This document shows, piece by piece, positions 17,287-26,650 of a DNA stretch of 64,000 bases. The position numbers were made by a program, and so were the translations under genes. The first letter of the stretch is position 1; the number at the start of each line of letters is the position of its first letter. This DNA comes from Methanothrix harundinacea 6Ac (GTDB lineage: Archaea; Halobacteriota; Methanosarcinia; Methanotrichales; Methanotrichaceae). The notes under the pieces are model-generated. The model was not told the origin of the DNA and did no database searches. It saw only the letters and a list, made by a program, of their open reading frames with translations. The stretch spans positions 1,984,001 to 2,048,000 of the forward strand of contig NC_017527.1 in the NCBI RefSeq assembly GCF_000235565.1. The letters are read 5' to 3'.

Positions 17287-18813
17287 TTAGCCGAACTTGA
17301 TGACCCTATCGTAGGCGATCTCGGAGTAAGATGGGCCCACATTCGTCCCATTCTCTACATATGCCCTGAAGGCCACGAAAGCGGTCTCGTTCAGCCCTAT
17401 GCCATAGGATCCGGGACCCTTGGGGACCTCTGTACAGTTTACTTCGCCATTGCAGTCCCGGGCCATCTTCCAAACGTAAAGGTATTTGGCTGCCGGATTA
17501 TCGGGGATGTACTCCACTGCAGTTCCCTCGAACCTCCTGTTGTTGACAGAGGCAACGCCGTTATCCAGTTTCGCTCCATAGATGCCCAGGTTGGAATAAG
17601 TCGCCTTGCCCGTTGCTGCGTGATTCACCCCATAGATTATCAGGAACTGGTCGGGATCGTCGCCCAGCACAAAGGGCGTGGTGTTGAGGTAGGTAGTATC
17701 TCGGGTAACGCCGATGACGTCCATCCCCCTCTGCATGGCGTCGTAGCCCTCGGTTATCCAGACCCCGGTGACCAGCTCCGCGGCGTTCTCCTCTCCATAC
17801 TTCTCAAGGATCGCCGCCCTCAGCTCGAAGAGAGCAGGCATCAGATCGAGCTCCGTGGCGTCGCCATTCCCCCTCACCCTCAGCTCCGGCATGGGGAATG
17901 GATCCGGCTCCACGGACTGGTTGGGAGTTATGCGAAGGACAACTCCTGGGGTCTCCTTGAGGTAATCCGCTCCCGAAGTCTCATTTTGGAAGTAGGTCAT
18001 CCTCTGAAGGAATATGAATGCGTCAGAGTATGCGTCCAGGCCCATCCTCAGAATGCTAGAAGGCAGGATCTCGGTGTTGAAGATCTCGGGATCGTAACCT
18101 GCGGAAATGGCTGCGGCTTTGACCCTTTCATCGACTCCCCTGTCGGCCGTGCTCACCATCATTATGGCCTCATCGAAGGGAGAACCTTCCGATTCCCTGC
18201 TGATATTGGCGGTCAATAGATTGATGGTATCTCCAACGTTTCCAAATATCTTCTTGAACTTGCCCTCGATGGGATAGTAATGGAAGTACTGGAAGGTCTG
18301 ATAGCTGAAGTAGGTACAGCTGGGCGGAGTCTTCCCGATGTAAACAATGGCTTCATCCGGCCCGAGCCTGTAGCCTATGGACAGGTTCATCTTATCTTCG
18401 AAGGGATTGGGCGCGATCTGTCCCGGCGCCCGGGGCAGGACGTAAGCCTTGTAGAAGGCTCCGGCGTTGTTGCCGTTACAGGAGAAGACTATGCCCTCAT
18501 TGACCAGGTCGAAGACGTTCTGGGTCTTCAGCTCTCCCAGCTGTACGGTGAACCCATCCTCCTCCAGAGCTTCAATGAAGGCGAGGATGTCACCGCCTCC
18601 AAGGTCGCCCCTGGCCATGCCATCTTCCGGGGATGTGCCGTTGAGCCAGGTGAAGTTCATAGATTTCACCTTCGCCATATGCTCCTTGAACTGCTGGAGG
18701 CTGGCTTGTTTCTCGTCGGTCATCCCCGAGGTCGAGGTCTGTGCCAGACACAATCCGGCCAGGATGGTTGTGGCCAGAAACATGGCCGCAAGTTTTTGAC
18801 AATACGTCTTGAT
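17287..18813 (-). CDS. Secreted protein of unknown function
   Basis: About 508 residues. I do not recognise a characterised family. Predicted mature protein is acidic, with several Asn-Xaa-Ser/Thr sites and a Cys pair (ARDCNGEVNCTEV) near the C-terminus; repeated phrases such as YSNLGIYGAKLDNGVASVNN suggest a beta-rich extracellular domain. Start: the frame has a TAA at 18816-18814, so the first sense codon is ATC at 18813, followed by AAG. GGTGGGATC lies 4-12 bases upstream, and ATC would give a classical signal peptide (xKTYCQKLAAMFLATTILAG). The first standard codon, ATG 18783, has no ribosome site and leaves a leader without positive charge. It lies between the sulfatases and the maturase on the opposite strand. 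Confidence 0.75.
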   Translation of the reverse strand: MKTYCQKLAAMFLATTILAGLCLAQTSTSGMTDEKQASLQQFKEHMAKVKSMNFTWLNGTSPEDGMARGDLGGGDILAFIEALEEDGFTVQLGELKTQNVFDLVNEGIVFSCNGNNAGAFYKAYVLPRAPGQIAPNPFEDKMNLSIGYRLGPDEAIVYIGKTPPSCTYFSYQTFQYFHYYPIEGKFKKIFGNVGDTINLLTANISRESEGSPFDEAIMMVSTADRGVDERVKAAAISAGYDPEIFNTEILPSSILRMGLDAYSDAFIFLQRMTYFQNETSGADYLKETPGVVLRITPNQSVEPDPFPMPELRVRGNGDATELDLMPALFELRAAILEKYGEENAAELVTGVWITEGYDAMQRGMDVIGVTRDTTYLNTTPFVLGDDPDQFLIIYGVNHAATGKATYSNLGIYGAKLDNGVASVNNRRFEGTAVEYIPDNPAAKYLYVWKMARDCNGEVNCTEVPKGPGSYGIGLNETAFVAFRAYVENGTNVGPSYSEIAYDRVIKFG

Positions 18814-18934
18814 TTAGATCCCACCTTACTTTATCGGGTATAGGAGAGCCTACGTTATTAACTTTAGGTATTCAGCATATCGAAGTTCGGGCGGATAAGA
18901 AGGTTAATTAGCTCTGAACAGAGAACTGCGGTCG

Positions 18935-20311
18935 ATGAGCAAGAAGGGCCCACTTCCCGGCTTTCATCTCATGGCCAAGCCCACGGGGGCGATCTGCAAT
19001 CTGGGATGCAGATACTGCTTCTTCCTCTCCAAGAAGAACCTCTACCCTGATGGCAGCTTCCGGATGTCCGACGAGGTTCTGGAGAGCTACATCCGCCAGT
19101 ACATAGAGGCCCAGAAGAACCCCTCCGTCACCGTCGCCTGGCAGGGGGGAGAGCCGACTCTGATGGGCCTCGAGTTCTTCAGGCGTTCCATCGAGGTCGA
19201 GGAGAAGTATCGGCAGCCGGGAATTTCGTTTCAGAACACCATGCAGACCAACGGCATCCTCCTCGACGACGAATGGTGCGAGTTCTTCTCTGAGAACGAC
19301 TTTCTCATCGGCCTCAGCCTCGACGGGCCTCGGGAGCTCCACGACGCCTACCGGGTGGATAAGGCCGGCGGGCCCACCTTCGACCGGGTGATGAGGGCTG
19401 CCCGTCTCCTCCGGAAGCACCGGGTCGAGTTCAACATCCTCGCCACCGTCCACGCCGCCAACCAGGACCACCCCCTGGATGTCTACCGATTCCTTCGAGA
19501 CGAGGTGAAGACCGACTTCATCCAGTTCATACCGATAGTGGAGAGAAAGAACGATACGGGGTTTCAGGAAGGGGATAGGGTCACCGACCGATCGGTGGAC
19601 CCCGAGAGGTACGGCCGATTTCTCATCTCCATCTTCGACGAGTGGGTCAGAAGAGACGTGGGAAAGACCTTCGTCCAGATCTTCGACGTCGCCCTGGCAG
19701 CCTGGTCGGGGGCTCCGCCAGGGATATGCGCCTTCTCGGAGACCTGCGGGACGGCGATGGTGATGGAGCACAACGGCGACGTCTACTCCTGCGACCACTT
19801 TGTAGAGCCGAAGTACCTGCTGGGAAACATCCACGAGAGGCCCCTCGCTTCGATCGCCGGCTCAGCAAAGCAGCGAAGGTTCGGCCGCGAGAAGCTCGAC
19901 CTCCTCCCCGAATACTGCCGCAGGTGCGAGGTGAGGTTCGTCTGCAACGGAGAGTGTCCCAAGAACCGGTTCATCAAAACGCCCGACGGCGAGCCGGGCC
20001 TCAACTATCTCTGTGCCGGCTATAAGGAGTTCTTCAGGCACATCGACGGCTCGATGCGGTTCATGGCGAGCGAGCTGCGGTGCGGCCGCAGTCCTGCCAA
20101 CATCATGAGCTATACGGGATCTCAAGAGGGAAAGGTGGTCAGAGCATTTTTGAGGCCGGGTCGAAACGACCCCTGCCCCTGCGGAAGCGGGCTGAAGTTC
20201 AAGAAGTGTCATGGCAGAGTCGACCATCAAAGGGACGAGCCTCCCGCCGAGGAGGCGCTGTCGAAGAAGATCGGGGACCGTTGCAGGAAGCTCTCCGACC
20301 TGCTTAAGTGA
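18935..20311 (+). CDS. Anaerobic sulfatase-maturating enzyme (radical SAM, SPASM)
   Basis: 458 residues. The radical-SAM motif CNLGCRYC (Cys21, 25, 28) is followed by [12 protein letters not shown] and the typical anSME core. The SPASM part shows cysteines in [36 protein letters not shown] for two auxiliary clusters. A SEC-C zinc motif ([17 protein letters not shown]) forms an extra C-terminal tail near residues 405-425. These enzymes oxidise the Cys of CxPxR sulfatase motifs to formylglycine without oxygen, matching the two Cys-type sulfatases just upstream. The ATG at 18935 gives the normal family N-terminus. A dead fragment of a second copy remains at 12335. Confidence 0.93.
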   Translation: MSKKGPLPGFHLMAKPTGAICNLGCRYCFFLSKKNLYPDGSFRMSDEVLESYIRQYIEAQKNPSVTVAWQGGEPTLMGLEFFRRSIEVEEKYRQPGISFQNTMQTNGILLDDEWCEFFSENDFLIGLSLDGPRELHDAYRVDKAGGPTFDRVMRAARLLRKHRVEFNILATVHAANQDHPLDVYRFLRDEVKTDFIQFIPIVERKNDTGFQEGDRVTDRSVDPERYGRFLISIFDEWVRRDVGKTFVQIFDVALAAWSGAPPGICAFSETCGTAMVMEHNGDVYSCDHFVEPKYLLGNIHERPLASIAGSAKQRRFGREKLDLLPEYCRRCEVRFVCNGECPKNRFIKTPDGEPGLNYLCAGYKEFFRHIDGSMRFMASELRCGRSPANIMSYTGSQEGKVVRAFLRPGRNDPCPCGSGLKFKKCHGRVDHQRDEPPAEEALSKKIGDRCRKLSDLLK

Positions 20312-20478
20312 AGATTGCAGGAAGTTATCTCGCCTGCCTAAGGGGAGGTCAAAGATCTTCATCGGACCTTTCCGAGGCGGATCTCGTCGAGATGAACGAA
20401 TTGCTGGTCCCTTGCCGCCTCTGGATAGCTGCCGCCAGTTGTACGATAATTTAAATAGAATGATATTATCTAATTATT

Positions 20479-21602
20479 GAGGATTCCTAAAAACCTAGCA
20501 TGTCTATGGAAAACATTATATACTAATATATACATGAATAGTGTATGAGTTCTTTTACTGCCTGGGGCCTTCGAGAAGCTTACAAGAACGTAGAGAAGCT
20601 GGGCGATAGGCTTTCAAAGATAACGAACTTGATCGAGTGGGAACCATTTCGACCAATTCTTGAAGAGATGTATCATAATAAAACCGAACGAGGCGGAAGG
20701 CCGAACTTTGATGTTATCCTGATGCTCAAGGTGCTTTTGCTCCAGCAGTGGTACGGGTTGAGCGACCTCGAGACTGAAAAGCAGATTTCGGATCGAATAT
20801 CTTTTATGAAATTCTTAGGATTTCCTGATTCTATACCCGATTCCAGGACGATATGGCTTTTTCGCGAGCGGATGGCCCAGACGGGAAAGGATGAGTCCGT
20901 TTGGGAAGAGCTCCAGAGACAGCTCGATTTTAAAGGGCTTCAGGTAAAAAGAGGAACCATTCAGGATGCAACGTTTATAGAGGCCGACCCAGGAGGTTCA
21001 AAGAAACCAAGAAGAGAGACCGCTAGGACTCGTCGGAGCAGGGATGGAACTTGGGCTAAGAAGGGTGAGGAACTCCATTTTGGTTATAAACTTCATTCTA
21101 AAGTCGATATCGATTACGGCCTGATAAGGAGCATCGAATCGACAACTGCTTCGGTGCACGATAGTCGGGTTGATCTATCGGTTGAAGGAGAGGTGGTCCT
21201 CAGGGACAAAGGATATTTCGGTGTGAAGGCTAAGGGAAACGACTTCACAATGAAACGTGCAGCAGCGGGTCATCCTCTAAGCGATCTCGATAAGCTGCGA
21301 AACCGCTTGATTAGCAAACTGAGATTTCCGGGCGAACGTCAGTTTGCTGTTATTAAAAGAGTGTTCCGAAGCGCGCATGTAATGGTAACGACGATCCCGA
21401 GAGTTCACGTTAAAATGGTATTCACTGCCTTTGCTTTCGACTTATACCAGCTATGTACACTTAAAAATGCTGAAATCGTCTCAAAATAGCGGTAGCTATC
21501 GACGAAAAACGAGGAAAAGGATCGAGAATCGATTAAGAGCGGAGAACGAGCTAAAATAAGAGACGGATCCGAGATAATTAAAGAATGGGCAATGGTAAAT
21601 AG
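20479..21602 (+). mobile_element. IS5-like insertion sequence (ends not firmly defined)
   Basis: The element is inferred from the transposase at 20545 and the abrupt resumption of foreign coding sequence at 21603. Candidate ends are gaggattccta (20479) and taggaatactc (21600-21610, reverse complement gagtattccta), 10 of 11 matching, but the right one overlaps the start of the TPR frame and I find no target duplication. Treat the limits as approximate. Confidence 0.4.
20545..21489 (+). CDS. IS5-family transposase
   Basis: 314 residues, complete. The N-terminal DUF772-like region includes MLKVLLLQQWYGLSDLETEK, and the DDE core has QDATFIEADPG near residue 142, VVLRDKGYFGVKAKG near residue 218 and GERQFAVIKRVF near residue 262. 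A basic ETARTRRSRDGTWAKK segment precedes the second catalytic block, as in archaeal IS5 relatives. The GC content is lower than the flanking maturase gene. The upstream AT-rich stretch (ttatatactaatatatac) can act as its promoter. Confidence 0.9.
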   Translation: MSSFTAWGLREAYKNVEKLGDRLSKITNLIEWEPFRPILEEMYHNKTERGGRPNFDVILMLKVLLLQQWYGLSDLETEKQISDRISFMKFLGFPDSIPDSRTIWLFRERMAQTGKDESVWEELQRQLDFKGLQVKRGTIQDATFIEADPGGSKKPRRETARTRRSRDGTWAKKGEELHFGYKLHSKVDIDYGLIRSIESTTASVHDSRVDLSVEGEVVLRDKGYFGVKAKGNDFTMKRAAAGHPLSDLDKLRNRLISKLRFPGERQFAVIKRVFRSAHVMVTTIPRVHVKMVFTAFAFDLYQLCTLKNAEIVSK

Positions 21603-21689
21603 GAATACTCTATAGATTGCTTTATAAAAGTATTAAATATAAATCCAAACCAAACCTCTGCATTAATCGGTGTTGGCTATCTTCTGTAT

Positions 21690-23099
21690 ATGAAATACGA
21701 ATATGAAAACGCCATTCAATATTTTGATGAGGCGATAAATAGACATCGAAAAAGCATAATGGCATTAATAGGTAAGGCTTTTTGCCTCTTCGATCTAAAA
21801 AAATATGAAGAATCGGATAAGTACTATGATATGGTATTGGTTATAGATCCGAATCATGCATCTGCGTTAGTAGGTAAGGGAAAAATTTTTTATGAAAAAC
21901 GTGATTTAAATAAAGCCATTGAATATTTTACGAAAGCTTCAAATTCTGATCCAAAATTCATGGTACCTTTACTCAATAAAATATATGTTTTTCAGGAACT
22001 AGGAGAACACGATAGAGCAAATGCTTGCTACAACAATATAAGAAAATCAGATAAAAAATTTTATTTATTAAGCAAAATCGTAGATGGAATCGAACTATGC
22101 GAGAATGATAGATTCGAGGATGCCATAGACATTTATTCTGAAATTGTGCAAAAGGATCCTAATTTAATCAGTGCCTGGATCAACATGGGCCTAATATATT
22201 ATTTGCTAGGCATTTATGAGAAATCAAATGCATGTTGTAATAGGGCTATAGCTATCGACCCAAAATCTACCATGGCACTTTACTGTAAACGCGTTATTTA
22301 TTACAAACAAAATGAATTTAATAAGTCAAATGAATATTATCAGCGCGTCCTAGAAATAGATCCGAATTTTTTCTCATTGAATTGGATCAGCGATACAGTT
22401 TATGTTAAACACAATAAAGCTGTCGAATACTTCACGTTTTTCGGAACATATAATAAAAATATTATTATTAAAATAATAAATAGTACTGCTTCAAGTGACG
22501 CTCAATTATTGCGCTTACAACAATCAGACGATAGAGATCAACATTCAATAAGCGACTCAAATTTAGATACGATTGAGGAGTCATTGCTAAAATTTGCTGG
22601 GCAGAGAATAGACCAAAGAGTATATTTCGAAAAAAATATATGCAATATGGACCTCGAATTTAAAATTGGAAATTTGGGGGAGAAATATGTTAATAATTAC
22701 CTAACTCAATTAGAACGAAATGGTTCGATTAAACGTTTTTGTTGGGTGTCTGACCAACATGCCACATCACCATTCGATTTTTATGTAATAAATGATAATT
22801 TAGATGTTATTCTTATTGATATTAAATCGACAAATAATCATTTTAATAATAAATTTTATTTATCGTCCAACGAATTAGAACAGATAGCATCAAGCGAATA
22901 TGAGTATCGCATATACAGAATTTATGAGATGAGCGATTCGACCGCAAAATTACGGATTTCTGAGGATATCCGAGATTTTATAAAGAGCGTTTTCGAATTG
23001 TTAAATCGACTCCCTGAAGGTGTCCGCCCAGAGAACATTTCGATCTCTCCATCGGTTTTGACCTTTCAATCAGAAATAATAATCGAACGTGGCTGGTAA
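21690..23099 (+). CDS. TPR-DUF3883 nuclease-like protein, probably 5'-truncated
   Basis: 469 residues from ATG 21690. Residues 1-250 are tandem tetratricopeptide repeats (for example YEYENAIQYFDEAINRH and FEDAIDIYSEIVQKDPN). Residues 325-410 match the DUF3883 / PD-(D/E)XK-like fold: GNLGEKYVNNYL, SPFDFYV and LIDIKST, with Asp-x-Lys in place of the more common Glu-x-Lys. The same frame stays open upstream to 21603 and encodes another half repeat (FIKVLNINPNQTSALIGVGY) but with no start codon; a stop at 21600 coincides with the likely end of the IS5-like element. So the 5' end was probably removed by that insertion. Base composition is very AT-rich, unlike all neighbours, indicating transfer. 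A defence role is inferred from the neighbouring restriction operon. Confidence 0.7.
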   Translation: MKYEYENAIQYFDEAINRHRKSIMALIGKAFCLFDLKKYEESDKYYDMVLVIDPNHASALVGKGKIFYEKRDLNKAIEYFTKASNSDPKFMVPLLNKIYVFQELGEHDRANACYNNIRKSDKKFYLLSKIVDGIELCENDRFEDAIDIYSEIVQKDPNLISAWINMGLIYYLLGIYEKSNACCNRAIAIDPKSTMALYCKRVIYYKQNEFNKSNEYYQRVLEIDPNFFSLNWISDTVYVKHNKAVEYFTFFGTYNKNIIIKIINSTASSDAQLLRLQQSDDRDQHSISDSNLDTIEESLLKFAGQRIDQRVYFEKNICNMDLEFKIGNLGEKYVNNYLTQLERNGSIKRFCWVSDQHATSPFDFYVINDNLDVILIDIKSTNNHFNNKFYLSSNELEQIASSEYEYRIYRIYEMSDSTAKLRISEDIRDFIKSVFELLNRLPEGVRPENISISPSVLTFQSEIIIERGW

Positions 23100-23242
23100 G
23101 CTGTAATATATTCGATTATCTGATAAAAATAAAAATTGCCTAAGCCGGTCGCCGCCCCCCTTTTCCATCCTCCTCCCCCAGTTCGCTATTGCGATCACTT
23201 CGCCCCGGAAGTCTTCGGATGATTCTTGTTTACAAATACGAA

Positions 23243-23254
23243 AATAATTATATC
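23243..23254 (+). promoter_or_regulatory. TATA box of VapB-like antitoxin
   Basis: aaataattatat is centred about 28 bases before the ATG at 23277, which predicts a leaderless message. Confidence 0.45.
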
Positions 23255-23276
23255 CTCAATAAACAACAGGAATATC

Positions 23277-23507
23277 ATGTCTACAGGAAGCGTGGTATTC
23301 AGCGTCAGGATCCCTCAGGATCTGAGGAGGATGATGGAGGAGATGAAGGAGGTGAACTGGCAGGAGGAGATAAGGATGAAGATCGAGGAGCTGGTGAGGG
23401 AGAAGAACAGGGAGAGGATCCTCGCCGAGGCAAGATCGGTGAGGGCTGAGATGAAGGGCGGGGGGAGAGCCTCAGAGCTGATCAGGGCGGATCGAGATGA
23501 GAGGTAG
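23277..23507 (+). CDS. VapB-like ribbon-helix-helix antitoxin, orphan
   Basis: 76 residues. The start SVVFSVRIPQDLRRMMEEM is a ribbon-helix-helix DNA-binding strand and helix, and the middle (VNWQEEIRMKIEELVREKNRERILAEA) matches archaeal VapB antitoxins. The C-terminal tail (RASELIRADRDER) is the usual toxin-binding end. No PIN-domain VapC follows: the 197 bases to the hsdR stop hold no reading frame with PIN acidic residues. It may have lost its toxin or act on one elsewhere. A leaderless promoter fits the ATG at 23277. Confidence 0.7.
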   Translation: MSTGSVVFSVRIPQDLRRMMEEMKEVNWQEEIRMKIEELVREKNRERILAEARSVRAEMKGGGRASELIRADRDER

Positions 23508-23704
23508 GGCGCCATACTATGAAGGAAAATAAGCACGATAATTCGTAGATCGATCTAACCGAGTGTAAATTAGTATATTAATAAGTAATCACGTACCAAT
23601 TTACGAGAGTAATCGAGAATGCTTCGGAGGAGGAAAACCTAAAGAATGTGGGAGCAATCGAGCCTCCTAATAGTGAAGCCTTGATCGATTAGACTCCGGG
23701 CGCT

Positions 23705-26650
23705 TTAACCCGTGGCCTCATTATAAGTGACCAAGAAATTCATATCAGATAGCCACTTTCTGAATGTTGGATTGTCGCTGAACAGCTTGAAAAGTTCAGT
23801 CTGATCATTCAATAACTCGATTATAACTCTTTGTAGGGCCTTATCATGTTCAATACGAGCATTCTGTTTGTCTGAGTTCTTCATTGCGTTCTGATATGCT
23901 TTGTCAGCTGAAACCTTTGCTGGAATCTCTTCGCTAATTATCTTGTGAATTCGATCGATGTCTTTCCACTCGATATTGCCGAACTGGTCATTAAATGCTT
24001 TGATGATATTACTTAGCAGATCGAGTTCCGGCTCTGGTTTATGCCCACCAGCACTGGTGGGAACTGGGTCAACCACTCCATCCTTGTCTTCCAGGATAAT
24101 ATCAATCGATGACCGCACTTCAACCCTGTAGCTATCCATATCGATTGCTTCGATGATGCCTTTAGAAAGGTCTTCCTCTTTGGGCGCAGGCAGCTTTGGG
24201 GTGAGGAAGTTCAGAAAGATCGAAAGCTTTTCCCATTCAGCATTCGTAAATGGCAAAATGGAGGCTAAAAATCCGTAGGTTCGAATGAATCCCTTGGCCT
24301 TGCTCTTGAAGTCTATCTGGCCATCCTCATCCAGCTGTTCGTTATATGTGGCGACGCATGTGTCGAGAATCGGATCTAGCTTTTCTCTATCCACACCATC
24401 AAGATATAAATTGACAAAATGCTCGACCTGTTGCGGGTTGTATACCTGGTAGCCGTCCAGATCCGCCTTCAAATCGTGCAGCTTATTGGGGTCAGTTTCT
24501 TCGCTCAATATCGTGGTCCGGTAGTACGGCTCGAACGCTTTCATGATCGTATCCGCATCATTGAAGAAATCGAGCACGAACGTATCATGCTTTTGTGGAT
24601 GAGCCCTGTTGAGGCGGGAGAGGGTCTGTACCGCCTTTATGCTTGATAGAGGCTTATCCACGTACATGGTGTGCAGAAGGGGCTCGTCATAGCCTGTCTG
24701 GAATTTTTCGGCGACTACCAGGAATCTGTACGGTTCATCCTGAAAAGTTTCCGGAATCTTGTTGCTGGCAAAACCGTTGAGTGAAGCTTCGGTTACATTC
24801 TGTCCGCCGTATTCATGCTCGCCTGAAAAGGCTACTATCGCCTGCCAGGGACTCTTGCGCTCTATCAGGTAGTTGCTGATGGCGTGGTAGTATTCGATGG
24901 CCAGAGCGATACCGCTTGTGATAACCATAGCCCTTGCCTGACCGCCGATCTTTTTCTTGGCCAAGACTTGATCGTGGAAATGGTCCACCATGATCTCGGC
25001 CTTCATCTTTATGGCGTGCTCATTGTGCTCCACGTAGCGGCGCAGCTTCTTCTGGGCTTTCTTCGTATCGAACTCCGGGTCGTCTTCAACTTTCTTGACC
25101 AGGCGGTAATAGCTATCAACCGGAGTGTAGTTCTTGAGCACGTCCAGGATGAAACCCTCCTGTATGGCCTGTTTCATGGTGTAGCTGTGGAAAGGACGGT
25201 GCTTGACATCATCGCCTTCCATGTAGGCCTCGCCGAAAATCTCCAGGGTCTTGTTTTTGGGAGTCGCGGTGAAAGCGAAATAACTGGCATTGGAAAGCAT
25301 CTTTCGAGATTCCATAATGCGGTTGATCCTATCCTCTGGCGTCTCGGCTTCCTTTTCGCCGCCCTCTTTTGATAAGACCATGCTCATCTTGGCAGAGGTT
25401 CGGCCTCCCTGGCTGGAGTGGGCTTCGTCGATGATTATGGCGAATGAATGTCCTCTGTGTTCGTCCCCAATCGCCTTCAGAACTACAGGGAACTTTTGAA
25501 CTGTGGTGATGATGATCTTCTTGCCACCAGCTAGGTATTGCCGCAAGTCTGCCGAGCGCTCTGCATGCCCCACGGTGGCAGAGACCTGAGCAAACTGCTT
25601 GATGGTGTCTTTGATCTGCTTGTCGAGGACGCGCCTGTCGGTGACCACGATGATCGAGTCGAAGATGGTCTTGCCATCTCGCTCCAGTCCGATGAGCTGA
25701 TGCGCAAGCCAGGCTATGGAATTGCTCTTGCCGCTTCCTGCAGAATGCTGGATAAGATAGCGCTTTCCAGCACCCCGATGTTGAGCACTGGCAAGCAGCT
25801 TGCGAACCACGTCGAGCTGATGGTACCGGGGGAAGATCTGTTCGAGCTTCTTTCTGCCTGTCTTCTCGTTCTTCTTTTGAACAACTTGAGCATAGGTCTC
25901 AAGGATATCGGTCAAGCCCTCGCGAGTGAGGATCTCGCGCCAGAGGTAGTCGGTCTTGATGCCGTTTGGATTTGGAGGGTTGCCTGCACCGTCATCGTAG
26001 CCTTTGTTGAAAGGCAGGAACCAGGAGCTTTTGCCCTGGAGATGGGTGCACATGCGCACCTCATGGTCATCAACTGCGAAATGAACCGCGCAGCGTCCGA
26101 ATTGGAAGAGCAGCTCCCGAGGGTTGCGGTCCCGTTTGTACTGCTGGACCGCGTCTTCGACGGTCTGCTTGGTCAGGCTATTTTTCAGCTCAAAGGTGGC
26201 TATGGGCAGGCCGTTGATGAAGAGGCACAAGTCGAAGGCGAGCTGGGTCTCGTCCTTGCTGTAGTGGAGTTGGCGCGTAACGCTGAAGACGTTGGCGGCA
26301 AAGAGTTCGGCCGCTTTCAGGTTTCCTGGAGAGGGCGTGCCGTAGAATACGTCTATATGGGCAGGACCGTGGTTTATGCCGTTGCGGAGGACGTCTATGA
26401 CACCACGTTTGGCTATCTCTCCCTGGAGGCGAGCTAAGAATTGCTGGAGCTTGAGCCCCTCTCCATCGAGGCCCAGCTGGTTCACCGCTTGAGGCTGGGT
26501 GGAGAGGAGAAACTCCAGGAGCTTGATGAGATCCACCGCATGATCCCGGTCGTAATCCTTGGAATCGCCTTCCACATATCCAGCCTCGCTTATCAGGCTC
26601 TGCACGATTAGGGATTCCAGATTCTTCTCCGAGGTATCGGTGGGGCTCAT
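23705..26650 (-). CDS. hsdR: Type I restriction enzyme, R subunit
   Basis: 981 residues, full length. The N-terminal nuclease domain shows D140 and FELKN (Glu154-x-Lys156) with a following QxxxY-type QQYKRDRNP. The helicase motor has Walker A HSAGSGKSNSI, DEAH box IIDEAHSSQG, and FTATPKNKTLEIFG; KFQTGYDEPLLHTMYVDKPL is a conserved HsdR motif. It translocates DNA and cleaves away from the recognition site together with HsdM and HsdS. It is the last gene of a five-gene minus-strand operon and overlaps rhuM by four bases (ATGA), which suggests translational coupling. Confidence 0.95.
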   Translation of the reverse strand: MSPTDTSEKNLESLIVQSLISEAGYVEGDSKDYDRDHAVDLIKLLEFLLSTQPQAVNQLGLDGEGLKLQQFLARLQGEIAKRGVIDVLRNGINHGPAHIDVFYGTPSPGNLKAAELFAANVFSVTRQLHYSKDETQLAFDLCLFINGLPIATFELKNSLTKQTVEDAVQQYKRDRNPRELLFQFGRCAVHFAVDDHEVRMCTHLQGKSSWFLPFNKGYDDGAGNPPNPNGIKTDYLWREILTREGLTDILETYAQVVQKKNEKTGRKKLEQIFPRYHQLDVVRKLLASAQHRGAGKRYLIQHSAGSGKSNSIAWLAHQLIGLERDGKTIFDSIIVVTDRRVLDKQIKDTIKQFAQVSATVGHAERSADLRQYLAGGKKIIITTVQKFPVVLKAIGDEHRGHSFAIIIDEAHSSQGGRTSAKMSMVLSKEGGEKEAETPEDRINRIMESRKMLSNASYFAFTATPKNKTLEIFGEAYMEGDDVKHRPFHSYTMKQAIQEGFILDVLKNYTPVDSYYRLVKKVEDDPEFDTKKAQKKLRRYVEHNEHAIKMKAEIMVDHFHDQVLAKKKIGGQARAMVITSGIALAIEYYHAISNYLIERKSPWQAIVAFSGEHEYGGQNVTEASLNGFASNKIPETFQDEPYRFLVVAEKFQTGYDEPLLHTMYVDKPLSSIKAVQTLSRLNRAHPQKHDTFVLDFFNDADTIMKAFEPYYRTTILSEETDPNKLHDLKADLDGYQVYNPQQVEHFVNLYLDGVDREKLDPILDTCVATYNEQLDEDGQIDFKSKAKGFIRTYGFLASILPFTNAEWEKLSIFLNFLTPKLPAPKEEDLSKGIIEAIDMDSYRVEVRSSIDIILEDKDGVVDPVPTSAGGHKPEPELDLLSNIIKAFNDQFGNIEWKDIDRIHKIISEEIPAKVSADKAYQNAMKNSDKQNARIEHDKALQRVIIELLNDQTELFKLFSDNPTFRKWLSDMNFLVTYNEATG

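Noticed and set aside
20479-21612. Target-site duplication for the IS5-like element
   Set aside because: No convincing direct repeat flanks the candidate ends, so limits are left approximate.
23508-23704. VapC toxin after the antitoxin
   Set aside because: No frame with PIN-domain acidic residues is present in these 197 bases.
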